From Trematomus loennbergii (lineage: Eukaryota > Chordata > Actinopteri > Perciformes > Nototheniidae): DNA of 64,000 nt. Each line of letters starts with the position of its first letter. The stretch's first letter is position 1. A program made the position numbers and the translations under genes. The DNA is taken from NCBI GenBank assembly GCA_012861695.1, contig JAAOOA010000026.1:19332001-19396000 (forward strand), read 5' to 3'. Shown piece after piece: positions 9,039 to 21,453 of this stretch. The notes under the pieces were generated by a model that saw only the letters and a list, made by a program, of their open reading frames with translations, ran no database searches and was not told the origin of the DNA.

Positions 9039-12000
9039 TTTCAAACCAACATATGATGGGGATGGGGCTGTTTGATTTCACACCTCCAGGCTTTGTTTGG
9101 TGACTGTACACACACAATCTTGTACTGTATGTACATTGCTCACCTTGGGATTGCTGACATGTTCCATGCATTGTTTGGAGAGCTCAATGAGATGTTTAAC
9201 AGCATCTTATGTTTGGATTTTACACAAGTTTGGTCCACAGATCTTAATCCTTTCCTGTCACAACAAGCCCATTTCTTGGCCTTAGCCCAGTCGAGAGCCT
9301 CTATCAGAATACATGTGATAATACATGTGATAATACAGCAGTGTAACAGATGTTCATGCTGTTTGAACACATGCAGGGCCTGATCAGGTTTGCACAGGTG
9401 AAGCTGCCATACCTGCACACAGGTGGTGGTTAGCTTCTGTCAAACCCAAAGTTGATCATCTCTCTAGATCTATGTGTTGCTGGTTTGTTGTTTCATGTTA
9501 TAAGTCGATATGCTGTCTGTGGTTCAGCACATTTTGCATTGCATAACTGGGGAAATGAAATGTGTCACTGAAATGAGTTTGTTGTTGCATTGCTTTGACA
9601 GCTAAAACATCACATTTAGATTATAAAGTGATACATGAATTTAATCCAGCACTCAGAAAGAATATAATACTCTGCTTTTACTTATTGTGACCTTTAAAAA
9701 AAAATGTGTAGCTCAATATAGAGCTGGACACATAGAGAAAAGTGTTTGTAATTCGTCAAAGATTTAGTTTCCAGTCTTCTTTATTTGAAATTGAGTCATA
9801 TAGCAAAAGGGTGGAAGTGAAAAGGCAAAGTAAAGGATTTGAGTCCTTTGCAGAGACAGTCAAAGATGGATCTTGGTGCATAGTATGGCTCAAACAAAAC
9901 ACAAGTCGACATGGTGGTACGATTAGAGGTTTGGATCGTAGATGTCACTCGCCTCAGACTCTATGAAGCTCCCTCTACGCTTGAGCTCATTCATATTTCC
10001 CAAAGCCGATATGAGGAAGTGTCGGGTGCCACTGGAAGTTTACATGACCACAGCAGCAGAGTAAAAGTGTGCTGTGGCAAAGGTTCCTATTGACTTTTTA
10101 TTCACCCTGAAGTGTGCTCTGAAGCACCGCCGAGCCTTTATTACTGTATGATGAGGAAGTCTGGGGGTTGTCAGATCAGGGATGCCTGCATACTGAATGA
10201 TGACGTTTTTTTCTTATTGTCAAAACAGCAATCACACCACAGCAATTGCCCTCAGACAGCACGTTTTTCTTGGCACACCTTCCGTGACCTGTTTCTGTCA
10301 TAATAATGTGTGAGTTGATCGTGTCTGTCTGACTGCCTTTCAGTGTGTGCTGCTGGCTTTTGTAACTATATCATGCTTTTCCTTAACCTTTCAAGAAGTA
10401 AAACATGAACGTCCAAGTCAATCAGAATGAATCCAGAACAGTTTTGATAATCGCTTTTCAAACCTAGAAAAAGGAAGTTATTGTCATAGGCAAGTAAAAC
10501 ACAATACATTTGGTATTTAGGTAAATGCAGTTCCGTATAATTTCGAGTAATTGTGACTTCTGACTGATATTTCGCTCGGTAGAGTTAACCTTTACGAAGA
10601 CATCAGGATCATGGTTGTAAATGAACAGGTTCAAGAATAAAAGACATTTATTTCTGCCTTTCAATTCTGTGTTTCTTCTCTAAAAAGGGGATTGCATGTT
10701 AATGAAGTCATGTTCCAAACAAAAGGTCAAATACACTCCTGTTTCTACTTTTTCCAATGCATGTCTTCACGTTGGTTCGGCTTCCAGAACATGTGGTTTG
10801 GTATTTCTGTCCCTACTTTCGCAGACTTAATGCTTCAAATATATTTCATAGATTAATCAGTGGTTGATAAATGTTTCAGCGCATGACTCTAGTCCATCTT
10901 CCTCTCTTTGCCTGGTTACCATCATCAGCTCCAGGGGCTGCTGACTTCCACGATTACAAGGCGAGAGAGAGGTCTGGATGGCACACTTTGATCCGCCCAC
11001 TAATCCCACGCTCCCCGGTCCCACTGTGCGGATCCGCAGCTAGAGTGGAAGGGGGTGTCCTCGGTGACAAATTGGGTTAAACAAAATCCTGGCAGCAGAA
11101 CAGCAGTGTGTGATTTATGATAGGAGAAAGGTCAGAGTGTGTGTGTGCCTTAACACCCAGAGTCAGTGGCTTAACCGAATGAAGACTCTGAAGCGCATTA
11201 GACTTACTTTTTTGAAGACATTTGAAAAAAAATAGGGATGCAGTTTTAAGGAGAAGCAGGGAACAACATCTTTACCGATGCAATATGGCTTGTCAGCTCA
11301 GAAAAAGGGACAGTTATTGGCATTGGCATTATTGGAAGTACCCCTTGGGGTAATCTGTAGCTAGACTACCAATAAAGGGTCCTAACGTTCTTAGGGACCC
11401 CTCTCACCTAGCTAACAACTGCTTTAATTTCCTCCCTTCTTAAATGAAGCCCAGAACATTCCAGGTTCTAGAAGCACACACATCCTGAGGCTGTTTGACT
11501 TTCTAAATCTACAGTCTTAGCTCCACAGGCCACTCTGCAGGTTAAACAGTTATGCTCTAGAGCAGATGTTTTTAATGCTTTTGATCTGGCTCGTTTGATG
11601 TTTCTGCTCATTTCTCTACAGGTGCTAGTGTTTTATCTCATGAGTTGGGTTTTATTTGACCCATTTGTGTGATCCTTTTATGATTATTTAATGGGTATGG
11701 ATATTACCTGTCTCTTTTTTATGCTGTGTAATGAGTTTATGAGTGAGTGGCTTTACAAATTGTGTCTTTTTCTCAAATGACTGTGATTTGTGTGGCTGTT
11801 CATGCAGAGCCTGCCTCTCACTCCCTAGCAACAGACTCTGTGTATCCAACTTGGGGAATATAAAGTTATATCTTTTGTAAATGAATCAACATGTTTTCAT
11901 TTTTTGTATCAAAGTTGTAGCATGTTGTGTTAGTTTGCCTTGACATTACGTGCCCTTTGTCTTGAATAAGCCTTGCCGGTAAACACTAAGTCATGGCATC

Positions 12001-12511
12001 CTTAAATGCGTTAGACTCTGGGAGGAGCTGTTGATGTAGGATATAATGCTGTTGTGTGACCTGCATCAGAATGGGCCTTTTGGTGAAAGACAAACATTCA
12101 GTCAAAACGGATGTGCTTCTCCTTTAATCTTCTGAACCACTAATGCTATTCAGTTGCTGCTGTTAGCAGAGTCTAATCCCAATTTAAACATGGCTGGCAT
12201 TGATCCCAGTTTGTCCTCCAGTGCATTAACATTGTGCTACGGTGCATTCTGCAGAGCTCAGAGGGAAGTGGCATAGCAACACTGAGGTCACACTGCATTG
12301 TTACTGCACTGTTTTGGATGAAATGGTTCATTAGATGACATCTGAACAGTCAATGAAACTACGATTGTATTGCCAAATGTTGTGTGTACCTACAACACAA
12401 AGCTTTTTTGGGCAATACATTGTATGATTTGACATTTTAGGGTTGATGTTTTGACATTGGCAAGTAGTTTGAGACTGTAACGGAGTTGTTTGATTTGTCA
12501 TACCTGTACCT
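9039..12511. other. Intron 1, unique-looking sequence
   Basis: No exon, RNA gene or clear transposon seen. A small tandem ATACATGTGATA pair lies near 9309-9335. The stretch 10880-11060 is GC-richer than its surroundings. Open frames here are short and unrecognised. Confidence 0.5.
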
Positions 12512-12970
12512 GGCCAGCATAGTGGCTCAATGAGGTCCTGGGTTCAAACACAGATAAGGGGGCTTTAAATGTTGATTTAGTTCTGATGTCCACATGGTTT
12601 TAGTGCTAAGTTATTAACAGCAAAATAACTAACTACAGTTGAGATAAAATGATCTCATGTCTCAAATGTGAAAATGTCCATTTCTTCTCCGTTTTTCTTA
12701 TATTTCACACTAACCTTTTGGTTTGTTTCAGACAGTTCGTAGGACAAAACAAGTCATTTAAATCTCTAATCTCTTGAGTAGGATTCCAGTTAACTGACAT
12801 TGTAAGTAAAGTAAGTGTTTGCCCTAGAGGGATTCTTTCTAGCTGCTCAGGTTTCCTCCTGCGGTTGAAAGGTATGCAGGTTAGCTGAAATAGCCCATGA
12901 ATTGCTCATATGTGCGAATGTGAGTGTTTGTCTAGGGCATGCTGGGATAGATCCAACCCCCTGGTGTGGT
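12512..12970 (+). mobile_element. Decayed tRNA-derived SINE, head and tail separated
   Basis: The head at about 12517-12560 has a B-box-like GGTCCTGGGTTCAAAC after AGTGGCTCAATGA. The tail at about 12847-12970 has GGTTTCCTCCTGCGG, ATGCAGGTTAGCTGAA, GTGCGAATGTGAGTG and CTGGGATAGATCCAACCCCC. That is the order of a common fish SINE (pattern TTTCCTCC, ATGCAGGTTAGG, TGTGAGTG, CTGGGATAGGCTCCAGC). The gap between head and tail, about 285 bp, is longer than usual, so a secondary insertion or heavy decay is likely in between. Confidence 0.6.
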
Positions 12971-14048
12971 GTTCAACAGATGGATTTAAAAGATGGACAC
13001 CTGTAACTGAGAATAGAAAAGATCCAAATTCAAACAAATTCATAACCTCTTCAACAGATGCAATTTTTAAGAAGTGATACCTGTTAAAAAAAGACTTCCA
13101 TCGTACCCTTGAACAAGAAGCAAACCTGATTAGCGCCCACTCGAGCAAAGCTGAAAGGTGACTCCGTGAAGTCTCTGCTTGACTTGCAGGTGTGAAATTG
13201 TTTTAATAAGGGCATAGAAATGAGGAAGGACACTGCAAAATCAGCACTCAGCAGAACCTCCCCTGAATAAATAACGGATGAAAATGTGCATTCGAGTGGC
13301 TGAAAAGGGAAATGTCCTTTTTATGCATCCACTGAGGAAGTGGCACAGTTCATTGTGATATTCATGAAGTAAATTATAAACCACTGAACTGTAAATACAC
13401 GCAGACATTTGAAGTAACTGTAGTGTTGCAAAATGGTTGTAAAAATGATAGGAAAGAAATGGTAACAGATAATGTCGGGGTTAGTTAACAGCCAAACTAA
13501 GCATGCTACATTTAAAGGACATGCAGATGTTGTCATTTACCTGTAGCAAACTAAACATTGCCCACCAAAAGAGTAGGTTTTAACATATGCATATTCTGTT
13601 TCTGTGTGTGCGTGTTGACAATGGTGAGAAGTAGTTTTCTGCGAGTTCACATGTATCTGCTTTATTGTAACAATGGGAGGAGGCGAAGTACCTCTCTGCT
13701 AAGAAGCTGTCAAGCCGACCTTCATTTAGGTGGTCAAATAAATCCCTGTCTGTGTATTTAAAGAGGCTTGCATTTGTACCTCCAAGGCTGCAAACGGATC
13801 CTTAATGAGCAGCGGTGCTTTCGAGCTCAAAGTGTACACATCCAGAATCCAACGCCTCGGGCTGCGTCTGAGAGACAAGACTGAGCTGAGCTCTCTGAAG
13901 CCCTTTGTGTGTTCTGCTGTGTTTCTTTTTTTTTTTTTCTTTTTGGTGAGGTGGTTGCAAATGCCTTTGGGATGACTCAGGCAGATATGTATGTGAGTGA
14001 GTGTCCTTTTGTGTTTGCAAGTGTGAGATGTTGCAGTACTGCTCAGAC
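12971..14048. other. Intron 1, unique-looking sequence
   Basis: Only a poly-T tract near 13927-13939 stands out. No gene is recognised. Confidence 0.5.
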
Positions 14049-14129
14049 TGTTGCGTTCTGAGCCCAGAGGTCTCCTGTTGCGTTCTGAGCCCAGAGGTCT
14101 CCTGTTGCGTTCTGAGCCCAGAGGTCTCC
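14049..14129 (+). repeat. 27-bp minisatellite, three perfect units
   Basis: Three identical 27-bp units with no spacer (14049-14075, 14076-14102, 14103-14129), each starting TGTTGCGTTCTGAG. Because 27 is divisible by three, open frames run through on both strands (RTQQETSGL repeats on the minus strand), which explains the long frame at 13802-14248. Confidence 0.95.
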
Positions 14130-14388
14130 TGGAGCTTCTCAGAGCTCCACAGGACTCCAGGTCTCACACAGCCTGCCGCTCCCACTCTCAGTAATTGAGC
14201 TTCTTCTGTTGTCCGGCTCCCACCTGGAATATTGGCTGCTGCTGGCAAGCTTCACCAGCTCATATGAATTTGATTCGTGTTTTATTCTGCTATTCCTACT
14301 TGGACAATGGCTATATATGTAGCTGTAAACCAGGCCAATTCAGGGCTTTGATTTACAAAGCTTTATTCCACCCTTGCGAGTGTCATCA

Positions 14389-14446
14389 CACGCACACGCA
14401 CACGCAACCACACACACACACACACCACACACACACACACACACAA
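14389..14446. repeat. CA microsatellite, interrupted
   Basis: Mixed ACGC and CA dinucleotides with short interruptions (CAACC, CACCAC). Confidence 0.9.
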
Positions 14447-15237
14447 CCGGCTTATTTAGTCACTGTTTAGTCGTGTCCAGAAACTTTAAAATCCACACAA
14501 GCTAGTTTTGAGCAGAAAGCAATTATTGCCACACGGGGATTTATCTGTATTAACATCATAATAAAACAATAATCTCTGTGGTGTGTACAGTAAGAAATAA
14601 CTGTTTGAATAACTGTTATTCTATTACTAATTAAGTTTTGTGGCCCATAGGCATTGCATTGAGTTCTGCATCGTTGGCTAACTTGTTTTGCCTGCTTGAT
14701 ACTGGGCAGGTAGACTACAGTAGGTCTACCACAGCTTGTTTGTAGAACACCTGTACCTGTTTCTGCTTGGAAACGAGTTTTTGAGACAGGAAAGACTCAA
14801 CCGCTCAGTAACTGTTTATAAAACCTAAACAAAGAGACTACAAGGATCGCTATAGAGCTGCAGTGTTTAGCACTATTCTGTTATTTTGCAATTTGCAAAA
14901 CCTTTCCTATAACACAAACCTATGGTTGTAGTTAAAAGCCTTCATTAAAGCAGATTTAAATATGGTCTTGATACAAATAATGGACAGTAAATGACAGAAA
15001 GACACATTGTGTTGTCTCTGGCTTTACTCAAGGAGTGTTTATATTCACTTATTTATCATTCAGTCGACTGCCAGTATGTCACTTTATACATTCTGCTTGC
15101 ATCACAGTATGTTACTGTCTCTTTATCAAAGTCTAATTATAGGATACTCACAGTTCTCTGTAGGCCATGCTCATAACCAAAGGCAGCAACTTACAGAAAC
15201 GTAAACTTTGAAAGGTTTTAAGCCAGGACCTGAATCT
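14447..15237. other. Intron 1, nothing recognised
   Basis: AT-rich, no gene or repeat signature beyond chance frames. Confidence 0.5.
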
Positions 15238-15241
15238 TTAA

Positions 15242-16053
15242 AGGCCCCTACACACCAGGCCGATATCGGCCGTCTTGCGTTGTTGGGCGAAAACGGGTTC
15301 CTTGTCGCCCAAAGTCAATTTGGTGTGTCCCGAACCCTCGGCCGTGACACGCCTTATTTGGCCTTTCACGGTCGACACAAGCTATCGGGCCAAGAAACCA
15401 CTCTGATCAGCTGTTCAGCTTGCAAATGAGAAGCGAAACGGACGCAAACAAACGATTTAAGGCACAAGACAGCAGCTAAACACCAGCAGGTGATACTTAA
15501 AGACATCAAACATAGCCCTTAAATGTCCTCTCTTACCTCCCACACATAGCAGGGACATCTCTGATATCGGCGGGAGCGTCCCCTGCTGTCCTCTGCTGAG
15601 AGCTCCGTGATTTGTTTGGTCAAGTCCGGTTTTTTCATCTCATCGTAAATTTAGCAAGAAGTGGCCATTATTACATTGCTGACTCAATAAACTACACACC
15701 CGCCAGAACACTGCGATCATCAGATGCAGGTCTATTAACTGTGATTTTATAGTATGTCTGCACTTTATGTGCTCATTTCATCATGCATGTATTTTTATAT
15801 TCTAAAACATGTTTTCGATGGACGAGAGTGAAAATGGAACGGCACCCGCTATTTGTTTGTTTATATCGGTCTGTTCTTCTTCTCTGTCTTCCGGTTGTTG
15901 CCTATTTTGAATGACGAATACACACTACCGCCGCCTGCTGGTAAGGAGAGTTATTGCCACTCACGCATGCGCAGTTCGTACGTGCTCGGCTGTAGTAAAG
16001 CGGTGTATTTCAGTGCGACACACGGCCAATACGCAGGAGGTGTGTCAGGGCCT
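15242..16053. mobile_element. 812-bp TTAA-type DNA element with AGGCCC termini
   Basis: Left end AGGCCCCTACACACC follows TTAA (15238-15241). The right end GGTGTGTCAGGGCCT is followed by TTAC (16054-16057), one mismatch from TTAA. The termini are inverted copies of each other. The interior is CpG-richer than the surrounding intron, with paired CGGCCG and CGCATGCGCA-type motifs, and has no transposase frame. It appears different from the shorter TTAA family listed elsewhere. Confidence 0.7.
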
Positions 16054-16591
16054 TTACTGTTCATCATATGTGGAATATTTGGTATAAAACCCAGATCATA
16101 AGCTGCATAGAATCCTATGGTGGTTTGAGCAAAGTGCTGACGGAGGAGAAAACAGACCCCATTTACTCCATTACTCATACATCATTTAAATAATATATTA
16201 TTCATCTAATTAATTGTTATGTTTTAATGTGTTCATTTATATATTTGTAAGGAGCCAAAGGCTGTTCGACGTAATAATAACTATAAAATAATAATAGTAA
16301 TAGTTTAAGTATATAGCACATCATTCTCAATGGAAGCATAACCCCAGACCATAGGAATATTTCCAGGCTCAACCCTGCATCCATCTATTGTGCCTCTGAA
16401 CAATGACATCCTGCTTTAAATGGCTTTGCAGCGTTTGAACTAAGATCAGGGAAGAGTGTACGAACCAGAAAAACGATATGGTAAATGCCAGCCCACCTAC
16501 TATCCTGAAATCTCTTTTGTGGGGAGAGGGCGGAGGACTACTGTAGACAAACACCCACCCTGGACTCCCTCAGGGGTTAATTTAATCTCAG

Positions 16592-16708
16592 CGTTTTGGT
16601 CTAGCGCTGACCCCCTGACCTCGAGCACACGCCGGATGCAGGTAATACGGCTAATGGAGCTCGTTAGGGACACGTCCCGGGTCGCACAGCTGGGGCGCTC
16701 CCACCGGA
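16592..16708. promoter_or_regulatory. Intronic CpG cluster
   Basis: I count 12 CpGs in about 117 bp (including CGAG, CGCCGG, ACGTCCCGGG, GGGCGC and CACCGG) in an otherwise CpG-poor intron, about 7.6 kb after exon 1. It could be an alternative promoter, an enhancer or a transposon remnant. A 95-codon frame through it (16456-16743) has no domain I recognise. Confidence 0.3.
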
Positions 16709-17356
16709 AGCTAATGGGATTGACAAGGAGGGAATGGGTCTAGACGAAGGGGGTTTCTAACCTTTCGAGTGAGCCTACCCCTACTCCTAAAGTCACAACA
16801 TATCATTTCAACTCTCACTTTTGATGTCGGCTCGCGTGTTGACATTTCCAAAACCGACCCAAAAAACATGAGTCATTTCTTGAAGGGATGGAAAAAGCCA
16901 TTGTCGTAAACTGCCAGTGTCACGGGAAGAAATGTGTCTTTCACACAGACTTGTGATCAGTTGGCTCTACTTAACTCAAAACTGAAGACATGTTTCAATA
17001 AACAGTATAGTTTGTTTAGTACATTAACTCTGTATTAACTTCCCTTTCATGAATGAGTTACCAAACTAATTTAGAAGAACATCTTTGAATAAAAGTTAAG
17101 ATTAACACCCAATATCAAAATCAAAATTGACCCTGCTGTGCTAGCTTGAATTTGTATGTGTGTGTTGGATCAGAAAACTAAATCTGGGGTTTGTTGACAA
17201 ATTGTGTGGCCATATGACTCTGTTTTTCTAGTGCCTGTTGCACCATCTGTAGTTGACCAATATTGAACCTTGTTAGCAAAGCCAAGCCACAGATAGCCAC
17301 AGGAAAGAATATTGTAAAAATCAGTATGTGAACAGATGATATTCCCCTATATCACA

Positions 17357-17620
17357 GGGGATATGTCAGAGGGCAGGGCAATGTATTGATCTGTAGGGGA
17401 TCATACTTCTTTTCACGCTGAGGTAAGGTTGCATGGATGAGTTGGGAGCAGAATTCCCGGAGCGGTATCCTGTTCAAGGTCACCTCATTAGGGCGGATGT
17501 GGATGTTCTGCAACACCAGGGAGGTTGAACTTTGTGAAGTTGAAGGACAGTCTTGGCGTCCACTTGGCCTACAAATAAATACTACTACAGTGAAGATGCT
17601 TCTGCCCAGCTGCCTCTGTT
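17357..17620 (-). other. Unrecognised minus-strand open frame
   Basis: Read on the minus strand, a stop-free frame of about 80 codons ends at a TGA near 17357 and contains LVLQNIHIRPNEVTLN followed by RIPLREFCSQLIHA. It has no ATG in the part I read. A TTTATTTGTAG stretch at its upstream side looks like a splice acceptor. The composition resembles coding sequence more than most frames here, but I do not recognise a family. It may be a retro-pseudogene or transposon relic. Confidence 0.2.
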
Positions 17621-19740
17621 TAAGTTATGGCATTTTCTTGTACGCTGAATAAGAATCTATCCTCCTAGAATAAAGTTAATCTACGGGGACATGCCAACAC
17701 TCATCCATATTTCACTCACTTTCATTTTCCCTTGCATTCTCCCCTGAAGACACACAGAGAGATGCGGGGAAAGATTCAAAGAGAGGAATCCCTGCAGGGC
17801 CAAATCAATAACAGATTTGAAAAGAATGTATAAAAAGAGGTATGTTGGTCCAGTGAAATACCTTTGAAAATATTTGGTATCCTTAGCCCACAGAACAGAA
17901 GAGCATTGGGAATCTTTCTCGATAGCATACCAAAACAACTTACAGGTCGAACAAGAATCAAGGTAGCGAGCCAATAAGGCAGTATTCATGGAGCCCATGT
18001 GTCAGATCTATAATCAGAACACTTAAAGACCCTTAATGTCTTAAAAATGTTTCACCAAACGCATTGTTAAAACGGCTTATATGTTGTTGTTGCCTCTGTG
18101 GAGCTTGCTTTCACGCTGTAGTGGTTGTATGACATTCAGCATAAGACAATATTTAGCGTGCAAAAAGGTGTAAATATATATTTTTACTCTTCCAATAATT
18201 TTCCAAATAATGAAAAAGGCACATTTAAAGGAATGATGTTAGTGCTTCCTGACAAACTCGTACCCTCACCTTCTACAATCTCCCATGTAAGCATTCAAAT
18301 AGTCTAATGTTGCTATTTGTGGTGTGAACATCTGTCTCTCTTAAAAGAATTTAACACATTTGAACATACAGCACCATTACTCACTAGGAGTACATCATGA
18401 CATTTGAGGAGCTGGAACCATTATTGTATTCTATTTCTGTAATGTAGAAACAATATAACCGTTGTAGCAAATGGCCAGAGATAAGACAAACAAAGCCATT
18501 AAGCCACTTAAGTACAAATCATATTTGTCCAATACACATGAAGAGATGAGTGCTTGCATAAAAGCCTTTTCCAAAACAGGAGATAAGGACTGCACCGTGG
18601 ACCAAAGTTCAATAGAATTAAGCAAATGTAGCCTTCTTTCTTCCTTGTTCCTGGTTATTATATCTAGGAACAAGGAAATGTGGCTCGAGCAAAAGCACCT
18701 TCCGAGTTAATTGATATTATGTTGGACTTTATTCTCCATTTCTGTTATTATTTCCTTACTCCATCACATGTAGCTGTTAATATGTAATCAAGCGGTAGTT
18801 AACATCTCATCCCCACCAGCCCATCAAGCTAATAAATACATATAGTTATCATTTAATAGATACACAGGGGAAAACGCACTTGATTACGTTATGACTTTTA
18901 TTTCTATTTCCAGTCAACGCATGTTATGTTATAATTGATTTGAAAGATAAATTAAGATTAGATAGTGAGATAACATCTCCAAATCTGCAAAAGGCTTATG
19001 GCTATGAGGCGGGGAAGGCATACAGCTTGCAGAGAATTCAAAGCACATAAATAGGAAAACAGTTAAGTACTTGCTGTATAATTCAGCAGTTGAATGAATC
19101 TCATATAGTTGAGGTCAATATTGATTAAGTGCAAATGAATGTTCACACATACAATGCTGTAATGCTGTTAGTGCTGGGATAACGAAACAAGAAGTCCATC
19201 AAAAGAAGCCTCTTTCACTACTTCCCTCTCTCCACACGTAGTAAATACTTGGTTCATTTGCATGTGCTCTATGTAAACTTCAATTCCCCTTACACATTCA
19301 AAACATTGTGAATAACCCAATATTGAAATAAATTTAAAAAAGTCAATAATTAAACAAAGAATGTAAATGCAGATTCAAGCATAGATAATTAATCAGTAAA
19401 TCCGATAAATGATTTAATATTCATTGAATAATAATGATTAAATGCCAAGTCATTTAGTTCCTACAGCTTAACTGGTGACTTTTGATCTTTTTGCTGGGGT
19501 TTTAAAGCCCCAACCCTTGATTGGTGGACAGCTTAACTCTTTCCTCCCATGACATAACAGTCCAAATGGTCTGCATCCAAATGCAAGCAGTGAGCACTCG
19601 GCTGCACAGGCCCCGCTTTGAATGTGGCTCACGTTAACCGTGACGTTTCCATTCAGGCGGTAGTTCTGCCGCAGAACAATCAAGGTTTGAGTTGTAAAAT
19701 CACCACTTCCTGTAGCTTAGGGGAAGTGACCATGTATTAA

Positions 19741-20075
19741 AGGGGCTCTATTCTGCTCATTTTCAGGTTCATATTAGTATTTTGTGCCTCTACTTTGACA
19801 TGTGTCCATGCTTTAATGTTCAAAACGCTCTTTATTTTTCTCATACTGCCTGTGCTGCAGCACCTCTTTTCACCCTCTGTCTGAAACCAGAGCCCAGTCT
19901 GCTTTGATTGGTTAGCTGGCCGACTCTGATTGGTCAACCACTTGGAGATGTCTCAGCCCTTAATATATCATGTGCAATGTGTTGGAGAGCTAGCCAATAG
20001 AAGCGCGAGTGTTACGTAGTGATGTCACTATGTTACGTAAGAGGCATTTCAGGCAGGAGGGGGGGCGGTATTTTA
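19741..20075 (+). mobile_element. TTAA-type element, copy 3 (right end unclear)
   Basis: Begins AGGGGCTCTATTCTGCTC right after TTAA (19737-19740). The body shows the family order: GCTGCAGCACCTCTTTTCACC segment, GATTGG boxes, GAAGCGCGAGTGTTACG, CATTTCAGGCAGG and a G-tract at 20058-20066. The right terminus appears lost. Confidence 0.75.
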
Positions 20076-21402
20076 TATCGTCTCATATATCATTATCATA
20101 TTTAAGAACTCTAAAATGTCTATATTGACAACATTTATCCTATAAACAGGATTATAATTCCGTATAAATTGCAAACATTTTCTTGCCAGCATGTGATGGT
20201 AAGAAATACATTTGGGACCAGGCGAAATGGAAAGAACGTCTCACTCCTGAATAGCTTGCAAATGAGGAGATTTGTATAATTAAACGTCTAATTACAGCTG
20301 TGGCAGATAAAGTGTTTCTTTAAGCACATTGCAATTCATCATATTGTTAAGTATCTTCTCACCTTTTTCATTTGGTATTCTACAGTGGCTGGAAAGTGAC
20401 TCGGCTGTTTCTGTGCTGAAAACCAGGGCCATGCAGTTTATCATGTGTATTTAAATATCACTCCCCCACCTAAAGCCTGTGGAACATTCATCTGCTGCTT
20501 TCCTCCTTCTTCTCCCAGCATTCCTCAGGGAACGCTGTTAGTGAGAAATGCGAGCACAGAGTTTTTGAGGGGAACTCCGAGTTGACCTACTGTTTCCAAA
20601 CCAAAGGGAGAATTGAAGTGATGTCAGCTAATACAGCAAAGAGCATTTGACTTTAAAGACTGACGAGTGTTCTGTTTTTTAGTGTTAGGAGTTAGGGTAG
20701 TGTAAAACCATCCAGGGCTCATTCTGTTAGCATCCTTGTCTCATAAGTGCCTTGCCTAACTATTCTCGGGGACGACGACACATTACACATTGAGGAAAGT
20801 GATCCGCCATGACAACATGCTGCCAGTTCTGCCATCCCACTAGAGATGGACAAAGGGATCACGGTGCCTTATGGACGCCGTCTGATTTCTAAAGAGGCTC
20901 CATCTGCATAGCGGTTGTTGGGGGTGATTAGCATGGCCATGCAGTGGAATGGCGCCTGAACCTTTCTGGAGCCAGCCATGCTCTGCTGGGTGCCATCGCT
21001 CCACAGAGAGATGGGAAAGCAGGGGCCCACGGTCCCATGTAGCGCGAGCCAGATGGCTGAAGCTCTCCTGCAGTTCCTCTCAAACCAAACCACTGAAGAG
21101 CTTTTTATTTTCTAGCTTGTTAATTGTTTTGGACCTTCTCATTCCGTAATGAGCAGTCCGTTTACCTTCCCATTTCCTTGACTAGCATCTATCTTCATCC
21201 AGGACTTTCAGTAATGACACTTTGGCGGTTACACGGTGCGCTGTTGTCAGAACAGCGCTGTTGCCGGAGTCTAATTTGAGTTGTTGTGGTGGAGGACTGA
21301 TTGTGGCTGCTTCCTGCGGTACATATCAGATTAGGATCTGGATTGAGCTCCGGGGAGAGGCGCAGTAGCTTCCTCCCCCATGGACACCTCCAACCCCACC
21401 AT
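20076..21402. other. Intron 1, unique-looking sequence
   Basis: No gene recognised. The block 20820-21100 is more GC-balanced and complex than its surroundings and could be conserved non-coding DNA; conservation cannot be judged here. Confidence 0.45.
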
Positions 21403-21453
21403 ACACACACACACTCACACTCACACTCACACTCACACACACACTCACACACA
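21403..21453. repeat. CA / ACTCAC microsatellite
   Basis: CA repeat with a regular ACTCAC variant, about 50 bp. It produces the cysteine-rich frames seen on the minus strand, which are not genes. Confidence 0.9.

Larger units (their letters stand above)
16058..19736. other. Intron 1, mostly unique-looking; CpG cluster and one odd minus-strand frame inside
   Basis: Contains a CpG cluster (16592-16708) and an unrecognised open frame on the minus strand (17357-17620), both listed separately. The part 18730-19450 is AT-rich with many homeodomain-type TAAT cores. No exon was recognised. Confidence 0.5.

Noticed and set aside
14049..14129. CRISPR-like direct repeats
   Set aside because: Units are contiguous with no spacers, and the host is a vertebrate.
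13802..14248. 148-codon minus-strand frame with RTQQETSGL repeats
   Set aside because: Created by the 27-bp minisatellite; no conserved domain.
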